64,000 nucleotides of DNA from CAZPUS01 sp964589825 (GCA_964589825.1 CAZPUS010000002.1:76497-140496), one strand, 5' to 3'; counted from the first letter of the stretch, positions 46,364-56,103 are shown. The notes: a model not told the origin generated them from the sequence alone. Program-made: numbers and translations.

Positions 46364-47428
46364 ATGAGCCGTGACAGCGACCGTTATGGAGAAAATGATA
46401 ATCGTGCGCGCGGCAACCACAAGTTCGTTTCCAAAGCAGGATCGACACGGGAGGAGTGCATGATCTCCTCACTGCAGCGTCTGAGTAATTCGCAGGCACT
46501 TAAGCACTATGCACTCGGTATCGGTGATGATGCCGCCGTGCGTCCGGGAAATTCGGACGAGCAGCTGATTGTAACCGCCGATGCAAGCGTGGAGGATGTC
46601 CACTTCTCTTTGTCCTATATGACGCTCGAAGAGGCGGGGTTCAAGGCCATGGCTGGCAATGTGAGCGACTGCGCGGCTATGGGCGCGCGTGTGGACAGTG
46701 CGATAGTGCAGCTTGGATATCCGTGCGGGATCGATCATACCGAAAAAAAAATAACGCAGCTATACCAGGGTTTTCACCAAGCGTGTACGCGATGGGAGTT
46801 CGGCATAGCCGGCGGCGACCTTACTTCGTCTCCCTGCTGGTGGATCGGGATCACGCTTATCGCATCCCTTCCTGCAGAGGCACGGGTTCTGCAGCGAAGC
46901 GGTGTTCGCCACGACGACGTTTTGTGGCTACACGGTCTGCCGGGCAGAAGCGCTGCGGGGATGGCCGCGCTCAGGGCGTTTGGAAGAGAAAATGCGCTGC
47001 AGGAGTATCCCGCATTGGTTCAGGCACATATACGGCCTCTTCCGGATATCGACACTGGTATACGCTGCGGTGCGGATCCCCGGGTACATGCTGTAATGGA
47101 CTGCTCCGACGGGATATCGAAAGACGGGGCGAGCCTTGCGGCGATTAACGACTGCGGTCTGTTGATCGACGAAGAGGCGCTTGTTGAGCGCTGCAGTGGC
47201 GTGCTGGGACCCTGTGCACGGCGTTTAGGTGTATCTGTCGTCGAGTGGGCGCTCAACGGCGGGGAGGAGTACGCATTGCTTATGGCGACTTCTCCCGAAT
47301 TTACCCCTTATGACGATTCGTTCGTGTCACTTGGGCGGTTCGAATCAGGTATGCGCGGTGTATGGACGGTCGATGCGCAGGGAAGACGCACACCGCGTGA
47401 ATGCGGCGGATGGGACAGCGTGCGCTGA
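46364..47428 (+). CDS. thiL: Thiamine-monophosphate kinase
   Basis: A 354-residue enzyme phosphorylating thiamine phosphate to thiamine pyrophosphate. ThiL blocks are ALGIGDDAAVR, VTADASVEDVHFSLSYMT, GFKAMAGNVSDCAAMGA, FGIAGGDLTSSP, VMDCSDGISKDGASLA and the C-terminal ALNGGEEYALLM. The N-terminal ~30 residues are hydrophilic and not conserved, so the true start may be later. I chose 46364 over 46358 for spacing to AGAGG. The 200 bp after the stop show no feature. Confidence 0.93.
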   Translation: MSRDSDRYGENDNRARGNHKFVSKAGSTREECMISSLQRLSNSQALKHYALGIGDDAAVRPGNSDEQLIVTADASVEDVHFSLSYMTLEEAGFKAMAGNVSDCAAMGARVDSAIVQLGYPCGIDHTEKKITQLYQGFHQACTRWEFGIAGGDLTSSPCWWIGITLIASLPAEARVLQRSGVRHDDVLWLHGLPGRSAAGMAALRAFGRENALQEYPALVQAHIRPLPDIDTGIRCGADPRVHAVMDCSDGISKDGASLAAINDCGLLIDEEALVERCSGVLGPCARRLGVSVVEWALNGGEEYALLMATSPEFTPYDDSFVSLGRFESGMRGVWTVDAQGRRTPRECGGWDSVR

Positions 47429-47628
47429 AAGCATTTTACATGCGCTATATGGAAAAAAAATATTTTCTTGGTAAGGCCGGACCAGGCCGGAAATTTGAGC
47501 AACGACGTATCGTAGCGTCATCGCTTTGTATACCTGTGCAGACGATCGATAATGCTGCACGAGTACAAGTCCTTTGCGGGAGGGAAATCCTGCATTTGTC
47601 TATCCAGTAATCCGGAGGCTTATCGCGC

Positions 47629-49557
47629 ATGACAACACGCGGAGAAAAAATCGCCGAAATACTCTATGCGCAGCATGTAATCAACAATGAGCAGTATCAG
47701 GAAATTATACACGCGTATAAAAACAGCGGTGCTGCCAACATGTGGTCTCTACTGTTAAAACAGCACTATGTCACACCGGAAAAGCTGAGTGAAATTCTTG
47801 GGGAATTGATCAGTATAAAAAAGAAAAAGCAAATCGGAGAGATCCTGGTAGAGCACGGATTAATTACCATGGAGCAGCTTGATGCAGGGCTCAGAGAGCA
47901 GAAACGGACAGGGCAGCGTATTGGAGAATGCCTGGTGTCGATAGGAGCGATAGAACGGGAAAAACTACTGGATGTGCTCAGTGCGCAACTCGATGTACAA
48001 CACGTTGTTTTGGAACATATCGAGTTTGATTCGAAGCTCATCGTATCGTTTCCGCGGGAGCTGGTTGACAGCTACAACGTAATTCCACTATATGAACGTG
48101 AAGGGGTAATAACGCTTGCCATGGCCGATCCTACCAATCGCCGTACTATCGATCATATCAGGTTCCGCACCGGTAAGGAGATAGAACCGGTGATCGCGAC
48201 ACGTGATTCGATCCGTCGTGCCATTGCCGCACAATTCCCGCACGAAGGAAGGCCAGGGGATGTAGAGGATATCGACGATACGACATGGGAAGCTTCTTCG
48301 GGTCTCACATCCTCACTCGATGGACCTGATCCTGTCGTGCCGGACGGTCAACGGCAGCCAGAGAAGAAAGACGGTGAAACGAACCTTTCAAAAATTATAG
48401 AGCATGCACGGGAAAAAGGGGTTTCGATTATCCATTGTATAGGAAATAAAACAGGACTCGATTTGTTCTTTCGTATCGATGGGGCATTATATCGTCAGCA
48501 GCATATCGATCCACCGCAATCGAGAGCTTTATATGCCGTCCTTAACGGTGCGCAAGACGGGAAAAGCTGCGGACGATCCATGTCGGTGCGTGAATCAACT
48601 CTCTGTGTCACCGGTGTTTCTGCGGATGAGCCGGTGTGTGTGCACGTGGCGACGATCGGCGGATCGCCTCGCAGTGACGATGCACGATTCGTACTGCATA
48701 TCGTCAATGCCGGTGGGCGTACTGAGGGTATGGATGAGATCGGTTTTGACGATGATACTCGCAACGCACTCGCCTCGTGTACCAATCATGCTGCGGGGCT
48801 GATCCTGGTTACCGGGTCCGATCAGCATATTAAACGACAGAGTGTCTATTCACTTCTGGACGCTATCTCCACCGCTTCGCGGTCGGTTATGTCGATAGAA
48901 GATCCGGTTACGGTGCCTATTCCCGGGATTGTGCAGACACAGGTCGATCATACCAGAGGGCTTACTGTGAAAAAAGGGATAGATTACGCACAGCGACATG
49001 ATATCGACGTACTTCTGATCGATGAATTGCGCTCGACAGATGATCTGCATAGTGCCCTGCTGGCCGCGTCGCATTGTCTGATCATCGCAGGTATTTCGAG
49101 TTTTCATCCGGCCGAGGTTTACCGCATGTGTATGAATGACGGGGTAAGTGCCATGATGGCCTCACAGCGATTGCTGGGCGCGCTCGTTTTTCAACGGCTT
49201 TCCAGAGTGTGTAGTGAATGCAGCCGCGCATATACCCCGCGCGATGATGAAGCGCGTGCGCTGGGTGTTGACCCGTCACAAAAGCTTTTTCGGGGAGAAG
49301 GATGTGTATTCTGTTCACATACAGGATTCAACGGCAGTATAGGGGTATACGGGTATCTTACACAAGATGAGGTGATTACCCGTATGTTGTTACAGGCTGA
49401 TGACGATATGCAGGTGTACGATACGATTGAGCAACGACTCGGAAATGTTTTACCCGTACGGGCGCGTGCGTTGGTACAAGAGGGAAAAATAACTGCGGAT
49501 CAGGCCCGAACTATAATCGAGCACAAGACAAGAAGCGCGGAGACTACGCGCGCCTGA
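47629..49557 (+). CDS. PilB/GspE-family protein with degenerate ATPase site
   Basis: A 642-residue protein with the layout of type II secretion/type IV pilus assembly ATPases. Two GspE N-terminal domains come first (IGEILVEHGLITMEQL..., ...LVSIGAIEREKLLDVLS, PLYEREGVITLAMADP), then the AAA-like region, then the tetracysteine zinc element CSECSRAYTP...CVFCSHTGFNG. The nucleotide site is broken: where PilB has GPTGSGKTT, residues ~390-405 read VTGSDQHIKRQSVY; the Walker B region is LLIDELRSTDD instead of GEIRD, and the His box STLHTN is AGISSFHP. The zinc element is intact, so it is probably folded and functional as a non-catalytic partner rather than a pseudogene. It stands alone between thiL and uvrD; pilM/pilN-like genes lie 6 kb downstream. 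Confidence 0.85.
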   Translation: MTTRGEKIAEILYAQHVINNEQYQEIIHAYKNSGAANMWSLLLKQHYVTPEKLSEILGELISIKKKKQIGEILVEHGLITMEQLDAGLREQKRTGQRIGECLVSIGAIEREKLLDVLSAQLDVQHVVLEHIEFDSKLIVSFPRELVDSYNVIPLYEREGVITLAMADPTNRRTIDHIRFRTGKEIEPVIATRDSIRRAIAAQFPHEGRPGDVEDIDDTTWEASSGLTSSLDGPDPVVPDGQRQPEKKDGETNLSKIIEHAREKGVSIIHCIGNKTGLDLFFRIDGALYRQQHIDPPQSRALYAVLNGAQDGKSCGRSMSVRESTLCVTGVSADEPVCVHVATIGGSPRSDDARFVLHIVNAGGRTEGMDEIGFDDDTRNALASCTNHAAGLILVTGSDQHIKRQSVYSLLDAISTASRSVMSIEDPVTVPIPGIVQTQVDHTRGLTVKKGIDYAQRHDIDVLLIDELRSTDDLHSALLAASHCLIIAGISSFHPAEVYRMCMNDGVSAMMASQRLLGALVFQRLSRVCSECSRAYTPRDDEARALGVDPSQKLFRGEGCVFCSHTGFNGSIGVYGYLTQDEVITRMLLQADDDMQVYDTIEQRLGNVLPVRARALVQEGKITADQARTIIEHKTRSAETTRA

Positions 49558-49614
49558 GTTGGCTGCGCTTAAGAAGCAGAATACAACAGAACAAAAAACC
49601 GACAGGAATATAGA

Positions 49615-51858
49615 ATGAACGAATTCGCGACTGATAATGAACAGCGCCGCACGCACGAGACTCTTAATGAAGCACAGCGGGAAGCGATTGAATACGATGG
49701 CGGGCCTCAGCTGGTCTTCGCCGGAGCAGGTACGGGAAAAACAAGGGTGCTTACTACCAAAATAGCCTGGTTGATACGTGAGAAGAAAATTTTTCCCAAT
49801 CATATTTTTGCCGCGACCTTTACCAATAAAGCGGCTCGGGAAATGAGAGAGAGGATAGAGGGACAGCTTGGTATGCCGTGCGAGGGGTTGTGGATCGGGA
49901 CATTTCATTCACTGTGTGTACGCATACTGCGACGTGAGGCCTCTGCAGCAGGCTACTCACCCTCTTTTTCCATATTCGATAAGGACGATCAGAAGGCCTG
50001 TTTGAAAAAGGTATTGAAAAAACTCCAGATTGATGAACGCAGTATGACGCCCAAACAGGCTATGGGTACGATCTCTCACTATAAAAGCAGATGTATACGA
50101 CCAGACGATATTGCCCGATCGGACGGGCTCAGCTATTTCCAGCAGCAGTTGCTGAACGTGTTCAGGGAATACAATGGGATGCTCAGAGAGCAACAGGCGA
50201 TGGATTTCGACGACCTGATCGCCAATACGGTCTATCTGTTTCGCAAAGAGAAAGAGCTTTTGCGGCAGTACCAGAATCTTTTCCATTACGTGCTTGTGGA
50301 TGAATACCAGGATACCAACGCGGCACAGTTCTATCTGATCGAGCTGTTAAGCGCCGCCCATCATCAGGTATTTGTGGTGGGAGACGACGATCAGAGTATT
50401 TACGGCTGGCGCGGGGCGAATATCGAGAATATTCTCTCGTTCGAAAAGTTCTTTCCTGATTCCAGGATTTTTACACTTGAGCAGAATTACCGTTCCGGTC
50501 AGCGGATACTCGATTTCGCGAACGCGGTTATTTCAGGTAATCAGCGCAGGGCCGTTAAACGTCTGAGGGCGGCTGCACCAACCGATTCGCACGTGGTACT
50601 CAGCCGCTTTTACGACGACCGCCAGGAAGCGGATGCAGTATGTGCCCGGATACAGAAAAAAATGGCAAAAGGAGTTGAGCCCGGAACGATCGGGATTCTT
50701 TTCAGGACAAATGCCCAGTCCCGGGTGTTTGAAGATGTATTCAGGAAAAACAATGTCCCCTATGTGCTCGTGGGAACAACGAGTTTCTACGAACGAAAAG
50801 AGATAAAGGATTGCCTCGCCTATCTGAAGCTGCTGGTCAATCCTGCGGATAATATTTCGTGTGAACGTATAATCAACGTTCCTCCGCGGGGACTGGGAGC
50901 AAAAAGCGTGCAGGCGCTGGAGCGCAGTGCGGCACGGAATAATTGTTCGCTGCTGCAGAGCGTGATGGATCATCCCCCCCAGGGACTGAGTACCAGAGCA
51001 CGCAAGGCAGTGTCGCAGCTTGCAGAGATGTTTCGCACGCTCATGCAATTAAAACGGGATAAGATGTCTCCCACCACATTAATCGAAGAGCTTATGCGCA
51101 CCAGCGGCTACATAGACATGCTCGAGAGTGAAGACACAGAGGAATCGAGGGCACGTCTCGAAAATGTTAACGAATTGATCAATTCGATTGCGATATGGGA
51201 AGAGCAGCATCCCGAAGGGACACTGGATGATTTTATCGAAGAGGTCTCTTTGCTTACCCCGGTAGACAGAAGCGAAACCGGTACCGATGCGGTGAACTGC
51301 ATGACGCTTCACTGTGCAAAGGGGCTCGAATTTGGTCATGTGTTTCTCGTGGGGCTGGAGGACGGTCTGATTCCGTCGCGACTCAACTTTGAGGACGGCG
51401 ACAGACTCGAAGAAGAACGACGCCTGCTTTATGTGGGGATAACTCGCGCACGGCAGCAGCTTCATTGCTCCTACGCCGAAAAAAGATGGCGTTTCGGCAG
51501 GGTGATGTATATGCTTCCTTCCAGATATCTGGACGAAGTGCCGCAGCAGCTCTATACCTACCAGGAGCGCAGCAATATCGCATCGTCTGCCGGCAGTGAC
51601 GGGAAAAAAGAGTCTTTTGCCCCATCGGCAGTGCAGGCAGACAAACCTGTCCCACGTAAGGATCATGCCGCTGCCGAGGCATTTAATCAGGAGAATGTGA
51701 GTTACAGGCCCGGTCAGACGGTCAGGCATGACAATTATGGTGAAGGAAAGGTGTTGAGTGCCAGCGGATTCGGCAAGGATCTCAGGATTACGGTGCGATT
51801 CGGGGACGGTAAAACAAGAAAACTCATGGCGTGGTACGCCCGGTTGGAACAAGTGTGA
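49615..51858 (+). CDS. pcrA: DNA helicase UvrD/PcrA (SF1)
   Basis: A 747-residue 3'-5' helicase for nucleotide excision and mismatch repair. Motifs in order: Q-motif LNEAQREAIEY, motif I GAGTGKTRVL, motif Ia FAATFTNKAAREM, motif II VDEYQDTNAAQ, motif III GDDDQSIYGWRGA, motif IV LEQNYRSGQRIL, motif V MTLHCAKGLEFGHVF, motif VI LLYVGITRARQ, then a C-terminal basic tail with VSASGFGKDLRITVRF. Length is typical. A fold-back element abuts the stop codon. Confidence 0.95.
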   Translation: MNEFATDNEQRRTHETLNEAQREAIEYDGGPQLVFAGAGTGKTRVLTTKIAWLIREKKIFPNHIFAATFTNKAAREMRERIEGQLGMPCEGLWIGTFHSLCVRILRREASAAGYSPSFSIFDKDDQKACLKKVLKKLQIDERSMTPKQAMGTISHYKSRCIRPDDIARSDGLSYFQQQLLNVFREYNGMLREQQAMDFDDLIANTVYLFRKEKELLRQYQNLFHYVLVDEYQDTNAAQFYLIELLSAAHHQVFVVGDDDQSIYGWRGANIENILSFEKFFPDSRIFTLEQNYRSGQRILDFANAVISGNQRRAVKRLRAAAPTDSHVVLSRFYDDRQEADAVCARIQKKMAKGVEPGTIGILFRTNAQSRVFEDVFRKNNVPYVLVGTTSFYERKEIKDCLAYLKLLVNPADNISCERIINVPPRGLGAKSVQALERSAARNNCSLLQSVMDHPPQGLSTRARKAVSQLAEMFRTLMQLKRDKMSPTTLIEELMRTSGYIDMLESEDTEESRARLENVNELINSIAIWEEQHPEGTLDDFIEEVSLLTPVDRSETGTDAVNCMTLHCAKGLEFGHVFLVGLEDGLIPSRLNFEDGDRLEEERRLLYVGITRARQQLHCSYAEKRWRFGRVMYMLPSRYLDEVPQQLYTYQERSNIASSAGSDGKKESFAPSAVQADKPVPRKDHAAAEAFNQENVSYRPGQTVRHDNYGEGKVLSASGFGKDLRITVRFGDGKTRKLMAWYARLEQV

Positions 51859-52019
51859 GCTAAATCAAGCGATTTTGTGTGCGAAATCTGCAACAATCCG
51901 CACTACTCTTATAGTATCGAAACCCATGAGACAACCAACAAAGTCGCCCCATACTTTTTGAGGACACAATAGCAGCACGGCTCACTGCAGCTTTCATTAA
52001 AACAACCGCTCAATTCAGG
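51859..52019 (+). repeat. Fold-back element, full length, with 5-bp target duplication
   Basis: A 161-bp copy whose first base follows the uvrD stop. It is flanked by TGTGA on both sides (the left copy includes the stop codon TGA). The centre reads CAACCAACAAAGTCG, and the right end CGCTCAATTCAGG is perfect. Confidence 0.92.
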
Positions 52020-52031
52020 TGTGAATTATGG

Positions 52032-52060
52032 TTGAATAACGGTGTCACAAATGATACAAT
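52032..52060 (+). promoter_or_regulatory. Promoter of gatC
   Basis: TTGAAT, 17-bp spacer, TACAAT, 30 bp before the ATG. It starts 13 bp past the fold-back element. Confidence 0.6.
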
Positions 52061-52090
52061 ATCTATATTATGTCAAAGGAGTATTTGTAA

Positions 52091-52375
52091 ATGATCGATG
52101 AAACGCAGGTAAAACGCGTGGCACAGCTGGCCCGACTCTCGATTGATGCACAGGAGGCGCACAGATATGCCGCCCAGCTTGACGAAATTCTGGAATACAT
52201 GGAACAGCTCAATCGTGTCCCAACCGAGGATGTCGAGCCAACCGCATTCGTTATTCCCCGTCACAAGCCATTTTTGGATGATGAACCGCGCGGATCTCTT
52301 TCCAGGGATGCGATTTTGCAGAATGCTCCCAAAAGAAAAGACGGTTATTTTGCAGTCCCCAAGGTTTTAAAATAA
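52091..52375 (+). CDS. gatC: Glutamyl/aspartyl-tRNA amidotransferase subunit C
   Basis: A 94-residue small subunit of GatCAB, which amidates mischarged Glu-tRNA-Gln or Asp-tRNA-Asn. Family blocks: VKRVAQLARLSIDA, QLDEILEYMEQLNRV, TEDVEPTA, and the C-terminal PKRKDGYFAVPKVL. AAAGGAG lies before the ATG. gatA and gatB are not in the window. A clear promoter precedes it. Confidence 0.94.
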   Translation: MIDETQVKRVAQLARLSIDAQEAHRYAAQLDEILEYMEQLNRVPTEDVEPTAFVIPRHKPFLDDEPRGSLSRDAILQNAPKRKDGYFAVPKVLK

Positions 52376-52452
52376 TGTGATAACGGGTGGAGAATGCCAG
52401 AAAAGTCTTACAGAGCAGATCGGTCTAATACCGTCAAGGAGAGTCCCGATAA

Positions 52453-53193
52453 ATGACCCGAACAGTGTGTGTTATTCCCGCCCGGTATGCCTCGACCCGT
52501 TTCCCGGGTAAGGTACTTGCACGCATAGACGGGATACCCCTTGTTATGTGGCCATACAGACGTGCAATTGCATCCGGAGCGTTCGACGAGGTGATCGTTG
52601 CTGCCGACGATGAACGTATCGTTGATGAAGTTGTTCAGTTCGGTGGGGAAGCGGTAATGACAGATGCGGGGCATCGATGTGGTACCGAAAGGGTTGCTGA
52701 GGCCGTTTCGGGCCGGCAGGACGAATTTGTCGTCAATATACAGGCGGACGAGCCGGATATACCGCTAGAGCTTTTACAGAATTTCGTAGTAACACTGAAA
52801 AACGAAATCGACGAACATGCACTGCTCACTTGTGTGACACCGGCCACGCCTGATGATAAAAACGATTGCGATGTAGTAAAAGCAGTGCTCAATGCGGTGG
52901 ATGAAGCACTCTATTTCAGTCGCTCGCCAATTCCCTTCTGCAGAGAGAAAGTCAGCAATACCGCATGGAAACATATCGGCATTTACGGATTTAGTCGAGC
53001 AGGCCTTTTTCGTTACAATGCATTGCCGCAGGGAAGGCTCGAAGTCTCTGAATCGCTCGAACAATTGCGAGCACTGGAGCATGGGATGAGAGTACGGTGC
53101 CTTGTAAGTGAATATCATGGCTTCGGAATAGACACCCCCCGGGATCTTGAACAATTTATGCAGTGGTGTGCAACCGGGGAACAACACAACTAA
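52453..53193 (+). CDS. kdsB: 3-deoxy-manno-octulosonate cytidylyltransferase
   Basis: A 246-residue enzyme activating Kdo as CMP-Kdo for lipopolysaccharide core synthesis. Motifs are VIPARYASTRFPGKVL (nucleotide-binding), AADDERIVDEV, RCGTERVAEA, NIQADEPDIP, and KHIGIYGFSRAGL. Length is typical. It is evidence for a Gram-negative envelope with LPS. It lies 77 bp after gatC and precedes the HD-GYP regulator by 17 bp. Confidence 0.95.
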   Translation: MTRTVCVIPARYASTRFPGKVLARIDGIPLVMWPYRRAIASGAFDEVIVAADDERIVDEVVQFGGEAVMTDAGHRCGTERVAEAVSGRQDEFVVNIQADEPDIPLELLQNFVVTLKNEIDEHALLTCVTPATPDDKNDCDVVKAVLNAVDEALYFSRSPIPFCREKVSNTAWKHIGIYGFSRAGLFRYNALPQGRLEVSESLEQLRALEHGMRVRCLVSEYHGFGIDTPRDLEQFMQWCATGEQHN

Positions 53194-53210
53194 CGGAGTG
53201 CAGTACCATA

Positions 53211-54659
53211 ATGGAGAACAACACGTCTTCATATACGATATTGATTGCGGATGACGAGCAGTCGATATGCGATTTGCTGGGGCAGTTTCTTTCTAAAAAC
53301 GGGTATACGACCATTATCGTATATGACGGACAGGAGGCGGTCGATGCGGTCAAAAACAATTCGGTCGATATGGTAATATCGGATATCAAGATGCCGAAAG
53401 TAACAGGCGTCGATTTACTTCGAGAAGTGCGAAAGATCAGCAGCAGCATACCGGTGCTTCTTACTACCGGCTATCCTACGCTCGATACCGCCATAGAAGC
53501 ACTGAAACAGGGGGCGTTCGATTACCTGACCAAACCGTTTCATCTCGAGGAAATCGCGGAGAAAGTAAAACGGGCGCTTGCCAACAGAAAGCTTCTGGAG
53601 GAGAACATCCTCTATTCCAACCTGGTATCATTACACAGCGTCACCCAGGAATTTTTATCGACACGAAACTTCAGGGACCTCAATCCAAAAATTGTGCAGT
53701 ACGGAAAAAGCCTCTCCAAAGCGGATGCGGCGGCGCTCATTCTCTTCAATCAACGACAGCATCCGGTGCTCTATCAGCTCGAAGGGGATTTGGATGCACA
53801 GCAGCTTCAGGAGCATGATTTTTTGAATTCGCTCTGTTATACTGTACGGGAAAAAAATACCGAAATACGTTATGGCGGTATGGATAGTGATCAACTTCCC
53901 GATGAGATTGCGACAATACCCGATCCTGTCGGATCCTTCATAGCCTATCCTCTTAACCGCGGGCAGCACAGCAGAGGGGTACTCCTGGTGCTTCGTAATA
54001 ACCACAACGGTGCATTTTCAGATCTCGATTCGGAGATAATAAGGGTGCTGGGATCTCAGGCCGGGATATCGCTTGAAAATGCGGGCCTGTACAAAAATCT
54101 TCGCGATAACTATCTCAAAACCATACGTGCATTCGCACTCGCGGTGGAAGCAAAGGATCCGTATACGCATGGTCATTCCGAAAACGTGATGAAATATACG
54201 ATCGTATTGGCGAAAAAACTCGGGCTCAATGAAAAGGAGATCGAAAAGATCAAATATGCAGGACTACTGCACGATGTGGGGAAAATAGGGATCAGTGAAG
54301 CGATTCTCAACAAACCGGGGCGACTTACCGAAGAGGAATTCGCGGAGATAAAACGTCATCCGGAACTCGGTGCACGAATCATTTCAGACGTACCGTTTTT
54401 AAAATCGCTGGTGCCTTTTGTGCTGCATCACCATGAACGCTACGATGGTAACGGGTATCCACATGGACTTGCGGGAGAGAATATCCCTTATGGCGCGCGC
54501 ATTTTGTGTGTGTGTGACACCTATGAAGCCATGACATCGGATAGACCGTACAGGAAAGCGATGCCCTTTGAAAAAGCGGTTGACATAATAAAGGAGAATA
54601 GAAACAAACAATTCGATCCTGCGGTAGCGGATGAATTTCTGGAAATAATATCGGGATAG
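53211..54659 (+). CDS. HD-GYP response regulator (c-di-GMP phosphodiesterase)
   Basis: A 482-residue protein. Residues ~9-125 form a receiver domain with phosphorylated Asp in DMVISDIKMPK and Lys in YLTKPFHL. Residues ~150-300 look like a GAF domain. The HD-GYP domain follows with HSENVMKY, LLHDVGKIGI, HHERYDGNGYPHGL and CDTYEAMTSDRPYR, all catalytic residues intact. It should hydrolyse c-di-GMP under control of an unlinked histidine kinase. The start at 53211 is chosen over the longer frame from 53163, which lies inside kdsB. It sits directly before comEA-pilM-pilN-like genes, hinting at control of pili. Confidence 0.93.
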   Translation: MENNTSSYTILIADDEQSICDLLGQFLSKNGYTTIIVYDGQEAVDAVKNNSVDMVISDIKMPKVTGVDLLREVRKISSSIPVLLTTGYPTLDTAIEALKQGAFDYLTKPFHLEEIAEKVKRALANRKLLEENILYSNLVSLHSVTQEFLSTRNFRDLNPKIVQYGKSLSKADAAALILFNQRQHPVLYQLEGDLDAQQLQEHDFLNSLCYTVREKNTEIRYGGMDSDQLPDEIATIPDPVGSFIAYPLNRGQHSRGVLLVLRNNHNGAFSDLDSEIIRVLGSQAGISLENAGLYKNLRDNYLKTIRAFALAVEAKDPYTHGHSENVMKYTIVLAKKLGLNEKEIEKIKYAGLLHDVGKIGISEAILNKPGRLTEEEFAEIKRHPELGARIISDVPFLKSLVPFVLHHHERYDGNGYPHGLAGENIPYGARILCVCDTYEAMTSDRPYRKAMPFEKAVDIIKENRNKQFDPAVADEFLEIISG

Positions 54660-54669
54660 GAGAAACGAA

Positions 54670-55152
54670 GTGGTCAGGACAGGAAGTATTGGTGTGTTAA
54701 TCGTGATCGGCGCGGTGGCGTGGCTCGTACTTATGATGCGTATTCTTCAGGCACAGGCAGACGATATGGCGGTCGTTTCCGAAGAATTCGGCGTCGATAT
54801 CATACGGAGCAAAGGTGCGGAACACGCGAACGATACTGCTGAAGAAGCATTTTTGAACAGTGACACAGCGAAAAAAACGCAGGAGATCGATCGAAATGAC
54901 GTCATAAACCCGGCAGCGACGAAGAAGACCGGGGAGCCTTCCGGGAGAGCGGCCGATGAAGACTGCATAAATGTAAACAGTGCGAATGCTCAGCAATTGC
55001 AGCAATTACATGGGATCGGACCCGTGCTGGCGAAGCGTATATGTGCATACCGAACGCAACATGGTGTATTTTCTATACCGGATGATTTAAGAGATGTAAA
55101 AGGAATCGGACCGGCAACAGTAAAGAAGATCCGAACCGCAATTTGTTTTTAG
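54670..55152 (+). CDS. ComEA-like membrane-anchored helix-hairpin-helix protein
   Basis: A 160-residue protein: an N-terminal transmembrane anchor (IGVLIVIGAVAWLVLMMRIL), an acidic, low-complexity linker, and two C-terminal helix-hairpin-helix motifs (INVNSANAQQLQQLHGIGPV, LRDVKGIGPATVKKI), exactly the ComEA layout. ComEA binds incoming DNA in the periplasm during natural transformation. The ATG directly follows the HD-GYP stop after 10 bp, so they probably share an mRNA. With dprA it supports competence, though no comEC is visible. Confidence 0.85.
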   Translation: MVRTGSIGVLIVIGAVAWLVLMMRILQAQADDMAVVSEEFGVDIIRSKGAEHANDTAEEAFLNSDTAKKTQEIDRNDVINPAATKKTGEPSGRAADEDCINVNSANAQQLQQLHGIGPVLAKRICAYRTQHGVFSIPDDLRDVKGIGPATVKKIRTAICF

Positions 55153-55185
55153 TATCCCAATTGAGCGCAGCTGCAAATTATACGG

Positions 55186-56094
55186 ATGAGCAAAAATTCA
55201 AAAAGAGTGTGGGGGCTGTATACGGTAGAAGAACTCCTGTGTATGGTAAGCTACATTCCGCAGGAACAGGCGGTGAGCAGTATTATAATCAATCCTCTCT
55301 CCACGAATCCTGAAGAGAGTATCTCCCGTGAACTGAGCAAGGTGAATAAAAAGCTGAAATTTTCCGGTGACGATGTGGCAGTGTCGCTTCCGGGCAACAA
55401 GGCGGTTATCAAAAAAATCGATGTGGATGCGTCGACCACTGATCTGGATGCAATGGTCAAATGGCAGCTCGATCAGCAGATACTCGGAAATGTAGAAGAG
55501 TATAATTGCGGGTATCAGATAATCGATCAAGACGAAGAGCAAAGCCGGACCAGGTTGCTTGCCGCTGCGTATAAACGTCACCCTGTAGACACGCTCACTC
55601 AGCATCTGCGAAAAGCGAAGCTTCACCCGGTCTATTTCAATATCGATGTGTTTTCCCTGGTAAACGCGTTCGAATTTAATTACAGCGATCGTATCACCAC
55701 GCCTCAGCTGCTTTTGTATGCATGTAGTGATTCGATCACTTTCGTTATTACCCGTAACGGTGACTGTATCGATTATGAAATAGAGAATATCGAACGCGCA
55801 CAGGATAATGTACAGCAATACACCGATGCACTTGAACGGGGCAAGGCGGTCATGGAGAGTACAAACGGGGATATTTTTTCAGGGGATGACTTTACATGTT
55901 ATTATTGTGGTCCCCTGTTTTCCCAAATCCAGCATTTGCACTCGCATATCGACTCGATGTTTGGTAAGACAGAAGCGTTCGATCCTTTCCGTAATCTTTC
56001 TGTGTATGTACAGATGGACGAGAAGAACAAAGCCAGATATTTCCCATACTTGCCAATTGCAGTCGGCGCTGCGGTAGATGCAGCCACCGAATAA
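55186..56094 (+). CDS. PilM-like protein lacking ATP-binding motifs
   Basis: A 302-residue protein with PilM/GspL-type features: VSLPGNKAVIKKIDVD, DAMVKWQLDQQI (for PilM's EEAVRWEAE), LRKAKLHPVYFNIDVFSLVN, and a C-terminal DPFRNL followed by LPIAVGAAVDAATE. The usual first phosphate motif GIDIGSSSVK is replaced by WGLYTVEELLCMV, and the second (DIGAESTS) by YACSDSITFV, so ATP binding is doubtful. It would be a cytoplasmic ring component holding PilN's N-terminus. It is followed after 9 bp by a PilN-like gene. Remote but supported by gene order. Confidence 0.65.
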   Translation: MSKNSKRVWGLYTVEELLCMVSYIPQEQAVSSIIINPLSTNPEESISRELSKVNKKLKFSGDDVAVSLPGNKAVIKKIDVDASTTDLDAMVKWQLDQQILGNVEEYNCGYQIIDQDEEQSRTRLLAAAYKRHPVDTLTQHLRKAKLHPVYFNIDVFSLVNAFEFNYSDRITTPQLLLYACSDSITFVITRNGDCIDYEIENIERAQDNVQQYTDALERGKAVMESTNGDIFSGDDFTCYYCGPLFSQIQHLHSHIDSMFGKTEAFDPFRNLSVYVQMDEKNKARYFPYLPIAVGAAVDAATE

Positions 56095-56103
56095 TTTGCT
56101 TTT

